Below, one piece after another: positions 8,139-16,127 of a stretch of 64,000 nucleotides of DNA. How positions within the stretch are numbered: position 1 is the first letter of the stretch; every line of letters starts with the position of its first letter. The DNA comes from Streptomyces sindenensis (lineage in GTDB: Bacteria > Actinomycetota > Actinomycetes > Streptomycetales > Streptomycetaceae). The notes under the pieces are model-generated. The model ran no database searches, was not told where the DNA came from, and worked only from the letters and a program-made list of their open reading frames with translations. A program made the translations under genes and the position numbers. The stretch is from contig NZ_BMSG01000033.1 of the NCBI RefSeq assembly GCF_014649035.1, forward strand, positions 19,316 to 83,315, given 5' to 3'.

Positions 8139-9608
8139 GTGCCCACCCCGACCGACGAACAGACCGCCGCCGCCGACGGCTTCCACGCCGGCGACCACCT
8201 CGCCCTCCAAGCAGGAGCGGGCACAGGCAAGACCAGCACCCTCGCGCTCCTTGCCCACGGCACCAGACGCCGCGGCCGCTACATCGCCTACAACAAAGCG
8301 ATCGCCCAAGACGCCGCAGCACGTTTCCCCTCCACCGTCACCTGCAAGACGGCACACGCCCTCGCCTACGCCACAGTCGGCCACCGCTACCGCGCCCGCC
8401 TCAACAGCCCCCGCCAGCCCAGCTGGAAAACCGGCCACCACCTCGGCATCACCAAGGCCATCCGCATCGGCGACCGAGACCTCTCACCCCGCGCCCTGTC
8501 CTACGCGACCCTGCGCACCGTCACCCGCTTCTGCCACTCCGCAGACCCCGCCATCGCCGACCACCACGTCCCCCGACTGCGCAACCTCGAAGACGCCGGC
8601 CACCACCGCGAACTCACCGCACTAGTCATGCCCTTCGCCCGCACAGCATGGGCCGACCTGCAAAACCCCGACGCCGGCGTCGTCCGCTTCGACCATGACC
8701 ACTACCTCAAGATCTGGGCGCTGACCAAACCGAACATCCCTGCGGACTTCCTCCTCCTCGACGAAGCCCAGGACACCAACCCCGTCGTCGAGCAGGTCTT
8801 CAACGCCCAGCGCGATCATGCCCAGCTCGTCATGGTCGGGGACTCCGCCCAGGCCATCTACCAGTGGCGCGGCGCCCGCGACATCATGACCGTCTTTCGC
8901 GGCACGGCCCTGACCCTGTCCCAGTCCTTCCGCTTCGGCCCCGACCTCGCCACCGAAGCCAACCGCTGGCTCTCCATCGCCGCCGCACCCCTGCGCCTCA
9001 CGGGCACCCACACGATCTCCACCACCCTCGGCTCCGTCGACCAGCCTGACGCCATCCTGTGCCGCACCAACGTCGGCGCCATGCACGAAGTCATGCAACT
9101 CCTCGATACAGGCCATCGCGTAGCTCTCACCGGGGGAGGGGAATCCCTGCGAGCACTCGCCCGCGCTGCCGACGACCTCAAAGCCGGCCGACGTACCTCC
9201 CACCCAGAACTGCTTCTCTTCCCCGCCTGGGGTGACCTGCAGGACTACGCCGCGAACGACCCCGCGGGGCGAGATCTCCAGCCGCTTGTCGACCTCGTCG
9301 ACACTCACGGAACCGACGCCATCCTCAACGCTGTTCACCGTCTAGACCTCGAGAGCACCGCCCATGTCACCGTCTCGACTGCCCACAAGTCCAAGGGGCG
9401 CGAATGGGCATGCGTCAAAATCGCCGACGACTTCACCCCACCCCGCGACACCGACAAGAAAGACGCCAACGGGCGCCCTGTCCCCGGTCCTGTCGACGAA
9501 GCGGAAGCACGCCTTGCCTACGTCGCTGTTACCCGCGCCCGCCACAGGCTTGACCTGGGTGGCCTGTCATGGATCAACGATCACCCCGATGGCATTCCCA
9601 CGGCGTAG
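8139..9608 (+). CDS. UvrD/Rep-like SF1 DNA helicase
   Basis: 489 residues from a GTG with ggag upstream. SF1A motifs in order: Walker A AGAGTGKT (25-32), motif II LLLDEAQDTN (about 205-214), motif III GDSAQAIYQWRGA (234-246), and late motifs VSTAHKSKGREW (about 414-425) and YVAVTRAR (about 467). It should unwind DNA 3'-5' using ATP. It is shorter than UvrD or PcrA (about 700 residues), because the 1B and 2B insertions are reduced; compact versions are common in phages and mobile elements. It converges with the SUKH gene with 19 bases between stops. Confidence 0.88.
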   Translation: MPTPTDEQTAAADGFHAGDHLALQAGAGTGKTSTLALLAHGTRRRGRYIAYNKAIAQDAAARFPSTVTCKTAHALAYATVGHRYRARLNSPRQPSWKTGHHLGITKAIRIGDRDLSPRALSYATLRTVTRFCHSADPAIADHHVPRLRNLEDAGHHRELTALVMPFARTAWADLQNPDAGVVRFDHDHYLKIWALTKPNIPADFLLLDEAQDTNPVVEQVFNAQRDHAQLVMVGDSAQAIYQWRGARDIMTVFRGTALTLSQSFRFGPDLATEANRWLSIAAAPLRLTGTHTISTTLGSVDQPDAILCRTNVGAMHEVMQLLDTGHRVALTGGGESLRALARAADDLKAGRRTSHPELLLFPAWGDLQDYAANDPAGRDLQPLVDLVDTHGTDAILNAVHRLDLESTAHVTVSTAHKSKGREWACVKIADDFTPPRDTDKKDANGRPVPGPVDEAEARLAYVAVTRARHRLDLGGLSWINDHPDGIPTA

Positions 9609-9627
9609 CCCCTTCGGCGCTGCGGTG

Positions 9628-10191
9628 TTACCAGATGCCGTGTTCCAGCTCTTCCAGTGAGAGGTTCCACTGGGAGTCCTCCTCGGCGAAGGGCGTGGGG
9701 TCGAAGGCGCCGACGGTTTCCTTGAAGCGAGCCGAAAGCTCTTCGGGGTCCACGTCGTTGTCGTGGTCGACCTCGAGCTTCCGGAACTCGACGAGTGCGT
9801 AGACCAGGGACTCGACGTCGCGGTGGAGCGGGATGTAGCTGTCCGATCCCTCGGGGAACGCGTAGACCTTCCCCGACGTGGGGTCGAGGGCGATGAGCGA
9901 GGTGAAGAGGTAGCCGAGCATCCACCAGGACCGGCTCTCCGCCGGGCATGGCATGCCGTAGTGGTCGAAGCGGCTGCCGAGCGTGATCGCATCGAGGTCC
10001 GCCGGGTAGGGGTCCTCGACGTCTTCCCTGGAGGTGAACACCTCAGAGTGCGGAAGGCCCACGAAGCTCAGGAAGCCGGCGGAACGCGCGTCGAATCCGG
10101 CAGCAGTGCTTTGCGGGAAATAAATGATGTTGTCCAGGCCATAGGCCTGTACCAATTCGTTCGGAGTGATGGAGAAGTTCACGCGTATCAT
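9628..10191 (-). CDS. SUKH-4 family immunity protein
   Basis: 187 residues, the usual length for SUKH immunity proteins. The conserved pattern is visible: FLSFVGLPHS, a central WWMLGYLFTSLIALDPTSGKVYAFP segment, and RDVESLVYALVEFRK near the C-terminus. SUKH proteins neutralise diverse nuclease and deaminase toxins by direct binding in the producing cell. It starts 17 bases after the stop of the deaminase toxin gene on the same strand, the standard toxin-immunity order, so its partner is almost certainly that toxin. Confidence 0.85.
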   Translation of the reverse strand: MIRVNFSITPNELVQAYGLDNIIYFPQSTAAGFDARSAGFLSFVGLPHSEVFTSREDVEDPYPADLDAITLGSRFDHYGMPCPAESRSWWMLGYLFTSLIALDPTSGKVYAFPEGSDSYIPLHRDVESLVYALVEFRKLEVDHDNDVDPEELSARFKETVGAFDPTPFAEEDSQWNLSLEELEHGIW

Positions 10192-10208
10192 CCTACCCTG
10201 CTGCGAAT

Positions 10209-11735
10209 CTACTTGCCGTGGAGATTTTTGACGTGGTTGAGATATTTAGTGTGCTCGGTATTACTTGTCTTGCCTTCCGGTGTGTAGTAGTCGGCGACGT
10301 GTGTCACCTTCAGGTCCTGCTTGAAGTAGAAGTCCAGCCAGCGTGCACATTCGGGGTTCTTTCTGCAGGGTTCTCGTTCGGTGAATATCTCGGTGAGATT
10401 TCCCTCCTTTCCGTTGTGTAGGAGTGGGCGTCCGATCATGCGTTCTGAGTGCCCGTTCTTGTTGCTGTAGCCGACGAGGATGGATTCCTTCCCGCCGGGC
10501 TCGATGTACCGGCCGGCAGCGTAGTTGGTTCCCTTGTAGTCGCCCCGGGCGGCCCTGGCGGCTTGTGTTGCCTGGACCAGGTCGTCCTGACTGCCGAAGC
10601 CGATCTTCCTTGAGGGAGCCCGGCCCGGATGCTTGGAGTCGGCGTAGAATTCGCTCTTCTCCTTCGGAGTGCTGGGGATCCATGCTTTCCCGTTGTTCAG
10701 CACAACGCCGTTGAGCCGGCTCCTGTCCTCAGTGTCGAGAGAGCTCGTTCTGCCGCTTTCGTCGAGGCGCTGCACCGATCCGTCCGCATTGAGCAGGTAG
10801 GTGCGGACGTCGTCATCCCCGTCGACCTTGCACTTCTCGAACTCCTTCTTGCGCCGCTCGTCCTCTTCTCTCTGCTCGCGCTTGCTCTTGTCGATCTTCC
10901 CGCCGTGATCTTCAAGAGTCTTCACCATCTCGTGAGCTTTTTCTTCGACGGTATCCTCGGCCTTGTCCATGACGGTGGCGAGCTTGTGGAAACGGCTGTC
11001 TTTCTTGACGGATGTTTTGCGCTGCAGCCCCCCGTTCTTGAAGGCGCCCTTCTTCTTGTCGAAGTTGGTGGCCGTCTTCTGGTAGTCGCTGGCGGAGCGT
11101 TCGAACTCGTCGAACTCGATGACCAGATCCTGGGCCATAGCGCTGCTGCCCGAGGCCATCACGTCATAGGTGCTGCCGCCGCTGAGCCGGTCCGTGAACA
11201 GCTTCTCGAGTTCCCCGAGGATCTTGCCCTCGATCTTGTCCGTGACGATCGACGTGATCCGTTCCACGGCGGTATCGATGAGCTCCTGAATGATCAGGCG
11301 TGCTGCTGCGATCGCTGCGGCGGACAGCAGGCCGCTGGCCCCGAAAGTGAAGAACATGCCGACCACACCGGCACCGGCCGTGGCCGCGGTGGCACTGAGC
11401 TTCGCGATGATCGCGATCTTGCATCCGAGAACGAGATCGGCACAGTCGTCCAGAGCATCGGCGAGTGTGTCGCATCCCTTGGCGAACGTCGACAGATCTC
11501 GTGTGGTCAGCTTGCCCCAGCGCCGGTCGATCGCTGTGACGGTTTCACCCTTGCTCTTGCCCGCAACGATGTGCGAGCAGGCGTTGTTGCCCTCTTTGAC
11601 GGCATCACGAATGCCGTCGGCCAGATTCCGGTAGTCCTTGGCCGAAGCCTTGACCTCGTCCTCATCGATCTGTGGCCAGTCGATTCCGATGAGGCTCAGA
11701 ACCTCCACCAGATCATCGGGCAGCTGCTTCCCCAC
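10209..11735 (-). CDS. Polymorphic toxin with C-terminal deaminase domain
   Basis: 508 residues. Residues 20-110 form a helical WXG100/ESX-like domain (IDWPQIDEDEVKASAKDY). A Gly/Ala-rich hydrophobic segment (about 105-150) and charged coiled coil (250-305) follow. The C-terminal 130 residues carry a cytidine-deaminase-like zinc signature: HSE (429-431) and EPCRKNPEC, with Cys457 and Cys463. This layout matches toxins exported by type VII-like secretion that edit nucleic acids or nucleotides in target cells. No Sec signal is seen, as expected for T7SS cargo. Immunity is the next gene. The substrate cannot be read from sequence. Confidence 0.82.
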   Translation of the reverse strand: MGKQLPDDLVEVLSLIGIDWPQIDEDEVKASAKDYRNLADGIRDAVKEGNNACSHIVAGKSKGETVTAIDRRWGKLTTRDLSTFAKGCDTLADALDDCADLVLGCKIAIIAKLSATAATAGAGVVGMFFTFGASGLLSAAAIAAARLIIQELIDTAVERITSIVTDKIEGKILGELEKLFTDRLSGGSTYDVMASGSSAMAQDLVIEFDEFERSASDYQKTATNFDKKKGAFKNGGLQRKTSVKKDSRFHKLATVMDKAEDTVEEKAHEMVKTLEDHGGKIDKSKREQREEDERRKKEFEKCKVDGDDDVRTYLLNADGSVQRLDESGRTSSLDTEDRSRLNGVVLNNGKAWIPSTPKEKSEFYADSKHPGRAPSRKIGFGSQDDLVQATQAARAARGDYKGTNYAAGRYIEPGGKESILVGYSNKNGHSERMIGRPLLHNGKEGNLTEIFTEREPCRKNPECARWLDFYFKQDLKVTHVADYYTPEGKTSNTEHTKYLNHVKNLHGK

Positions 11736-11827
11736 GTGTCCCCCCCCGTCGTCCCCCGGTCGTGCTTACCCTCCGGGTACAGCTGATCAGCCGTCAACCC
11801 TGAACAGATGCAGACCCTGCGCAGGAA

Positions 11828-13519
11828 CTACGGTCTCCTCTGCACACCATCCGGCGTCTGCTGTTCACGAGACCCTGGCGCAAGACAGACCAGATACTCG
11901 TCCATCCCCACCAGGAGTCGGCCATCCGGCGCGAGAGCGACAGCCCGGACCGGCGGCCCGGGTCTGAACGTCCGCCGCGCACCGGTATCCACCCCGATCC
12001 ATTCCACCACCCCGTCTCCCCAAGCCACCGCCAGAGCCGGACCGTTCTGCGTCATAGCCGCATCGATGGAGATCACCGCAGAGTCCCGCTCGGCCAGGGC
12101 CGCAGCCATCGGAGCATGCCCCGGGCTCCAGGCCCGCACCGTGCCGTCCGCACCACCGCTGTAAACGAGGGGTACCACCCTTTGGCTGTCCACCGGGACA
12201 CCCAGGGCCGCGAGAGCGTTCACCTGGCCCCGGTGCAGCACCGCAGCACCTTCCCAGTCCCCGAACGTCCGCACCTCTCCCGCGGCGTCGCCGACCGCCA
12301 CGATCCCGAGGTCCGGACCCGCCGCACACGCGATCGCCGTGCCGACGTGATCCCCCAGCACCGTCAGCAACACCTCCCGGCCGGTGGGACCCTCATCGAG
12401 CAGCCGCGCGATCCCTGATCCCGTCGGCCGCGCGACCCAGCTGCCATCCGCGTGAACACGACCGGCCTCATCCAGCACCAGCACCGTGCCGTCCGCCATC
12501 ACCGATACCGAGTGCGGGTGAAAGCCGCCCAGAGCAATCCGCCCCCGCGCACCGCCATCAATCATCCGCACCACGCGGACCGACCCGCTGGGCCCAGTTA
12601 CCAACACGGCGCCCGCCAGGGGCCCTTCCCCTACGGCCAGAGCACTGACAGGGCCCGGCCACGGCGGTACCAGGTCACCACTGACTCGACTCCACCCCCA
12701 GCGCCACGCAGAAGCCGCAGCCGCCTCCGACAAAGCGGAAGCGAGGCTGGGGTCCGCACCGTCCCCCAGAGCGGCGAGAAGGGTCAGCGCACGAGAAGCT
12801 GACTCCTGGTCTCGGCACAGCGACTGCCCGGCCCTCAACCACGCCTCCCGCAGCCCTCCGCACTCGCCCCTCCGCGCCCTTTCGTAACCAGCGGTGACCG
12901 TCGACGCGTCAGCCCGGCAGACGGCGACCGGATCGCACAGATCCACGACAGGGCCGGACCTCGACGTCCCAGCCACCACAGGCTGCGAGGGCTGAGAGGC
13001 CCGCCACTGGGCGAAGTGCCGCTCATCACGCCACTGTTCCAGGTCCAAATCCAGCTCCGCGCAGCCGGACCCGGACAGAAGACGATGCGCAGGACTACCC
13101 GACCGGGACTCGACCACCAACCGGATGCCCGGCACGCCGACCAGGGCCAGCACCAGCTCCGCAACCGCTTCACCGCGAACATCCGGCAGCACGATCACGG
13201 TGCGACGGCCATCCGCCGCCAATATCGGGACAAGCTCCCAAGGGGCGCGGGCCACCACGCCGAGTTGGTCAGCGATCGACCACACCGTAGCCAGGACACT
13301 CTCGTCGGGAGAAGGAGGAACGACGGCGTGAACCGTCCGTTCCGCCAAGCCACCTGGCCGGCTGCCGTGATGGACGAGCCAGGCCAGCAGAGCCGACTTG
13401 CCGCATCCCTCAGAGCCGGAGACCAGGCACAGGCGCGGGGCCTGTGCATCGGCCAGCCACCCCAGCAGAGCAGCAGCCGCAGGCTCCCTTCCCCCGGCTG
13501 GACGATCCCAGCGCATCAT
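11828..13519 (-). CDS. P-loop NTPase with C-terminal beta-propeller-like repeats
   Basis: 563 residues. Walker A is GSEGCGKS (35-42), after a short N-terminal stretch; a Walker B-like VIVLPDV lies near residue 110. From about residue 290 to the end there are repeated beta-rich units with WD40-like character (GPVSALAVGEGPLAGAVLVT; HRGQVNALAAL; YSGGADGTVRAWSPG). It resembles STAND/NACHT-style sensor ATPases, with the propeller as receptor, though I cannot place it in a named family. It overlaps the upstream gene by 4 bases, so the two are translationally coupled, and sits 92 bases before the deaminase toxin. A role in toxin deployment or control is inference. Confidence 0.75.
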   Translation of the reverse strand: MMRWDRPAGGREPAAAALLGWLADAQAPRLCLVSGSEGCGKSALLAWLVHHGSRPGGLAERTVHAVVPPSPDESVLATVWSIADQLGVVARAPWELVPILAADGRRTVIVLPDVRGEAVAELVLALVGVPGIRLVVESRSGSPAHRLLSGSGCAELDLDLEQWRDERHFAQWRASQPSQPVVAGTSRSGPVVDLCDPVAVCRADASTVTAGYERARRGECGGLREAWLRAGQSLCRDQESASRALTLLAALGDGADPSLASALSEAAAASAWRWGWSRVSGDLVPPWPGPVSALAVGEGPLAGAVLVTGPSGSVRVVRMIDGGARGRIALGGFHPHSVSVMADGTVLVLDEAGRVHADGSWVARPTGSGIARLLDEGPTGREVLLTVLGDHVGTAIACAAGPDLGIVAVGDAAGEVRTFGDWEGAAVLHRGQVNALAALGVPVDSQRVVPLVYSGGADGTVRAWSPGHAPMAAALAERDSAVISIDAAMTQNGPALAVAWGDGVVEWIGVDTGARRTFRPGPPVRAVALAPDGRLLVGMDEYLVCLAPGSREQQTPDGVQRRP

Positions 13520-14394
13520 CCACGCCGTCGCGTCTCGGCGTCATGAAGGATCAACTGCTTCAAGCCCTCTTCCCGGGACTCCGCAGTCTCCCCATAGTCG
13601 AAACTGTGCGTGAACTCCGCTTGAGGGAAAGCCTGCTGCATCCAGGCGGAGCAGTAGTGACCCGGCATGAGACAGGGCTCCAACTCGCAGTGGACCCGCC
13701 GCACCTGACCGGGCTCCACACCCTCAGAGGACAGACGCCGCCACAGTGCCTCCTCCGGATGCGGCCTGCCGACCCCCGCAACCTCGGTGGCCACCTGCTT
13801 GGCACCAGAGCTGCCGACGTACTCGAACGCCGCAGAGAACGGGAAATTCAGCGTGTGCCGGATGTCGTCGAGCACACGCGGCCACCACGATTCCCGCTCA
13901 ACGAACGCAGAAGCATCAATACGCCGCAGTTCAGCCGCGAGCCCCTGGAACACAGCAGCCCCTTCTGCCAGACTGGAAACCCCGAACATCGCCGTCTGAG
14001 CCCGGTCCAAAGCCAGAAGCGAAGCGTTCAGCGCAACCACATCGGTGCTGACGAACATGTCCTCCACAGCTTCCGAGAGCACCACGGCCTGAACCGCGCC
14101 ATCCGGACGTACACACAGATGTGCCAGACCATCGGAACCGATCCGCAGCCAAGCCGCCATGGGCGCAGACGGCTGCAACCCACCCATGCGCGCGGCGACC
14201 GCTCCAAGCGTCACCGGATCCTCAGCACCGGTTGCGAGGAAGTAGGGGCCAACGCCTCGCGGCACCCCGGCCTCCTGCAGGAGATTCCGTACTTCCGCAG
14301 GCAGGCTCACTCCCAGCAAACCCTGCCGGAACACGCGCAGTCCCTCTGAACCGAAATGCTGCACCAGTTCGGCAGAGGAATCAGGAGAGGGCAT
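13516..14394 (-). CDS. SUKH-4-like / XOO_2897-type deaminase domain protein
   Basis: 292 residues from the ATG at 14394, chosen because gaggt lies a few bases upstream; the open frame extends to 14571 without family resemblance. The N-terminal 190 residues look like a SUKH-4 fold. The last 85 carry a deaminase-like zinc signature: HPE (212-214) and EPCLMPGHYC (Cys241, Cys248), then FTHSFDYGETAESR, as in the XOO_2897 deaminase family. Having an immunity-type fold and a toxin-type fold in one chain is unusual. It may be a toxin with built-in protection or a non-toxic sensor. It is first in the operon with the NTPase. Confidence 0.7.
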   Translation of the reverse strand: MPSPDSSAELVQHFGSEGLRVFRQGLLGVSLPAEVRNLLQEAGVPRGVGPYFLATGAEDPVTLGAVAARMGGLQPSAPMAAWLRIGSDGLAHLCVRPDGAVQAVVLSEAVEDMFVSTDVVALNASLLALDRAQTAMFGVSSLAEGAAVFQGLAAELRRIDASAFVERESWWPRVLDDIRHTLNFPFSAAFEYVGSSGAKQVATEVAGVGRPHPEEALWRRLSSEGVEPGQVRRVHCELEPCLMPGHYCSAWMQQAFPQAEFTHSFDYGETAESREEGLKQLILHDAETRRRG

Positions 14395-15554
14395 AGGTAC
14401 CTCACGGAAAAGGGTCCGGCCGATGAACACAGCCGACCCTAGCCGAGCCCCACCACGTGAGCTCGATGGCATCCCAGCCAACCCGTCGCCGCGCACCGGC
14501 TCGATTCTCCCTCCGCACCACGGTCGGCCGACGACCGGATCACGGCTCGGGAACTTCCTGGCAAAGTTCAACGGCCCATTGCGCAGGCAGGCCGCAGGAT
14601 TTCGGCCTCCAGCCGGGCCTGCTGGGCATCACGCGCAGCCGGGATGGACAGCCCCTGGCCCGAGCCGGTCAGCAACGGGACCAGAGCCTGGTGGTACCCG
14701 CCGGTGCTTTCCCGCCGGTCGGCGGTGCGATGGAGAGTGGCCGCAGGGTTCACGAGTTCTTCTTCCGTGCGGAACCGGCCCCGGGCGGTACGCGCTGTGA
14801 AGGAAAGGGCGGGTACGGCAGATGATGCGGTGATGCTTCTGGCCGCTCCTCTGGCGACGGATGCAGCGGGCGTTGCCCGCTGCGCGGCCGAGCGTCAGGG
14901 CCCGGACGCCATAGAAACCGCCCGGCCGTGCTGTCGCCAACCCGGCGCGCCGAGGCGCGGTAGTTGTCACCGACCGCACCGCACAGGCTGCGCAGGAGCC
15001 AGGTCCGGAGCAGCCGGACTGCCAACGGAGAGGCGCTGCACTTGTCACCTGCAGCCGATCGTCGGCCTTCCCGTCACCTGGTCGTAGTATGACTCGCGAC
15101 GACCTCATCGCCATCCTCCGCGACCAGGCCCCGGCGTGCGGCCCTGCACGCGACGCCTTGATCGCCGCGGCTGGCTTCGTTGTCTGAGACGGCCTGGTCC
15201 CGGCGAACCGCCACGCGGGCGTCTTCCAGGGCCGGATCACCACTCCTTGAGGCGCGGTTACACAATCGATCGCCTGGCCAGCAGCATCGACATCCTCGTG
15301 CAGAACGGGGAAGAACCCCTTCGTACCGAATCCATCGACGAGGTGGACGAGGCGTCGTGGTTCACGATCTTCCTGAAACTCCACGGCGACAGCAGTGGTC
15401 GCCTGCTGCGGCGGACGCCGACCCGCCATCATGGAGTCGGCCGACATCCCCGAGCCCGACCCTCGGCCACGCAAGTGACAACGAGCCTGCCTCCGTGACA
15501 ACCACCGTGCTCCGGTTGTCACGGCGCGCGGACGCGCCGGGTTATCACCCCTGT
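14395..15554. other. Non-coding or decayed stretch downstream of tpg
   Basis: No full gene is convincing here. A small frame, ATG 15089 to TGA 15187 (MTRDDLIAILRDQ), continues in frame past its stop as DGLVPANRHAGVFQGRIT to another TGA. A second coding-like piece in another frame (15253-15498, TIDRLASSIDILVQNGEE) follows. Together they look like remnants of one decayed gene. The rest has mixed third positions. Several ttgtcac/gtgacaa motifs occur near 14965, 15045 and 15475-15522. Confidence 0.5.
15475..15522. repeat. gtgacaac repeat cluster downstream of tpg
   Basis: Direct copies of gtgacaac at 15475 and 15495 (20 bp apart). The second copy also forms a perfect 9-bp inverted repeat, gtgacaacc (15495-15503) with ggttgtcac (15514-15522). 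It sits 33 bases past the tpg stop. Related flank (agcctgcctcYgtgac) recurs beside the broken tpg copy near 59986. It may be a binding site or a terminator stem. Confidence 0.5.
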
Positions 15555-16112
15555 CTACAGCCTGAACTGGAGGTCGAGGATGTCGGTGAGTTCGACTTCC
15601 AGGCCGTGCGCGCGGCGGCCGTTGTCGCGGAAGTAGGTCTCGCCGAGGGCTTCGGCGGTGAGCTGGAGCAGCTGGTCCTCGTCGGCTCCTGCGGCCTGGG
15701 CGTCAAGGAGGCGGGCGGCGTGGTGGGGTGGGAGGGCGAGGGTGAGGTGGCGGATGCGGGACTGGTCGGTGGATCCGGCGGCGGCGGTGTAGCCGAACCG
15801 GGCCTGGACGTCGATCATGATGCCGTCGGTGGTGGCTGCTTTCTGCCGGGCCCGGGCTCTGACCTGCGGCTGCCACCGCGTGCGGACCTCCTCTTCCAGC
15901 CGGGCAGCCAGCTGCGGGCGGGGGTGCTTGATCCGGCCCTTCACATACCGCTCCACCGTGCGTCGGCTGATGCCGAGCAGCTCGGCGACCTGCTGGGTGC
16001 TGCCCCGGTGCCGGCGCACCAGGTAACGCATCTGGGCCCCGGCGGACTTGGGCACCGGGCGCGTGAACGCCCCCTGTACGGCCCGGCCGAGCTCTTCCTC
16101 AACAGTGACCAT
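15555..16112 (-). CDS. tpg: Tpg, telomere terminal protein
   Basis: 185 residues, one more than the usual 184. N-terminal HTH-like DNA-binding region (QQVAELLGISRRTVERYVKG, 40-59), then RTRWQPQVRARARQKAATTDG, the conserved FGYTAAAGSTD block (106-116) and the C-terminal HGLEVELTDILDL. Tpg is covalently attached to the 5' ends of linear Streptomyces replicons and primes end patching; the residue reported for this in studied Tpg is a Thr near 114, which here corresponds to Thr115. It follows tap with a 15-base gap on the same strand. All conserved blocks are present, so it should be functional. Confidence 0.95.
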   Translation of the reverse strand: MVTVEEELGRAVQGAFTRPVPKSAGAQMRYLVRRHRGSTQQVAELLGISRRTVERYVKGRIKHPRPQLAARLEEEVRTRWQPQVRARARQKAATTDGIMIDVQARFGYTAAAGSTDQSRIRHLTLALPPHHAARLLDAQAAGADEDQLLQLTAEALGETYFRDNGRRAHGLEVELTDILDLQFRL

Positions 16113-16127
16113 CCGTCCGTACGCTTC

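Noticed and set aside
7480..8625. 381-codon plus-strand frame rich in Pro, Thr and Arg
   Set aside because: Out of frame with both the DUF6083-like gene and the helicase that cover the same bases; low-complexity translation.
10629..11786. 385-codon plus-strand frame opposite the deaminase toxin
   Set aside because: Shadow of a gene with a clear deaminase signature and adjacent immunity gene.
14629..15522. Minus-strand frame of 297 codons in the gap before tpg
   Set aside because: Arg/Pro/Ala-rich with no domain, crosses sequence that reads as decayed plus-strand pieces. Not supported as a gene.
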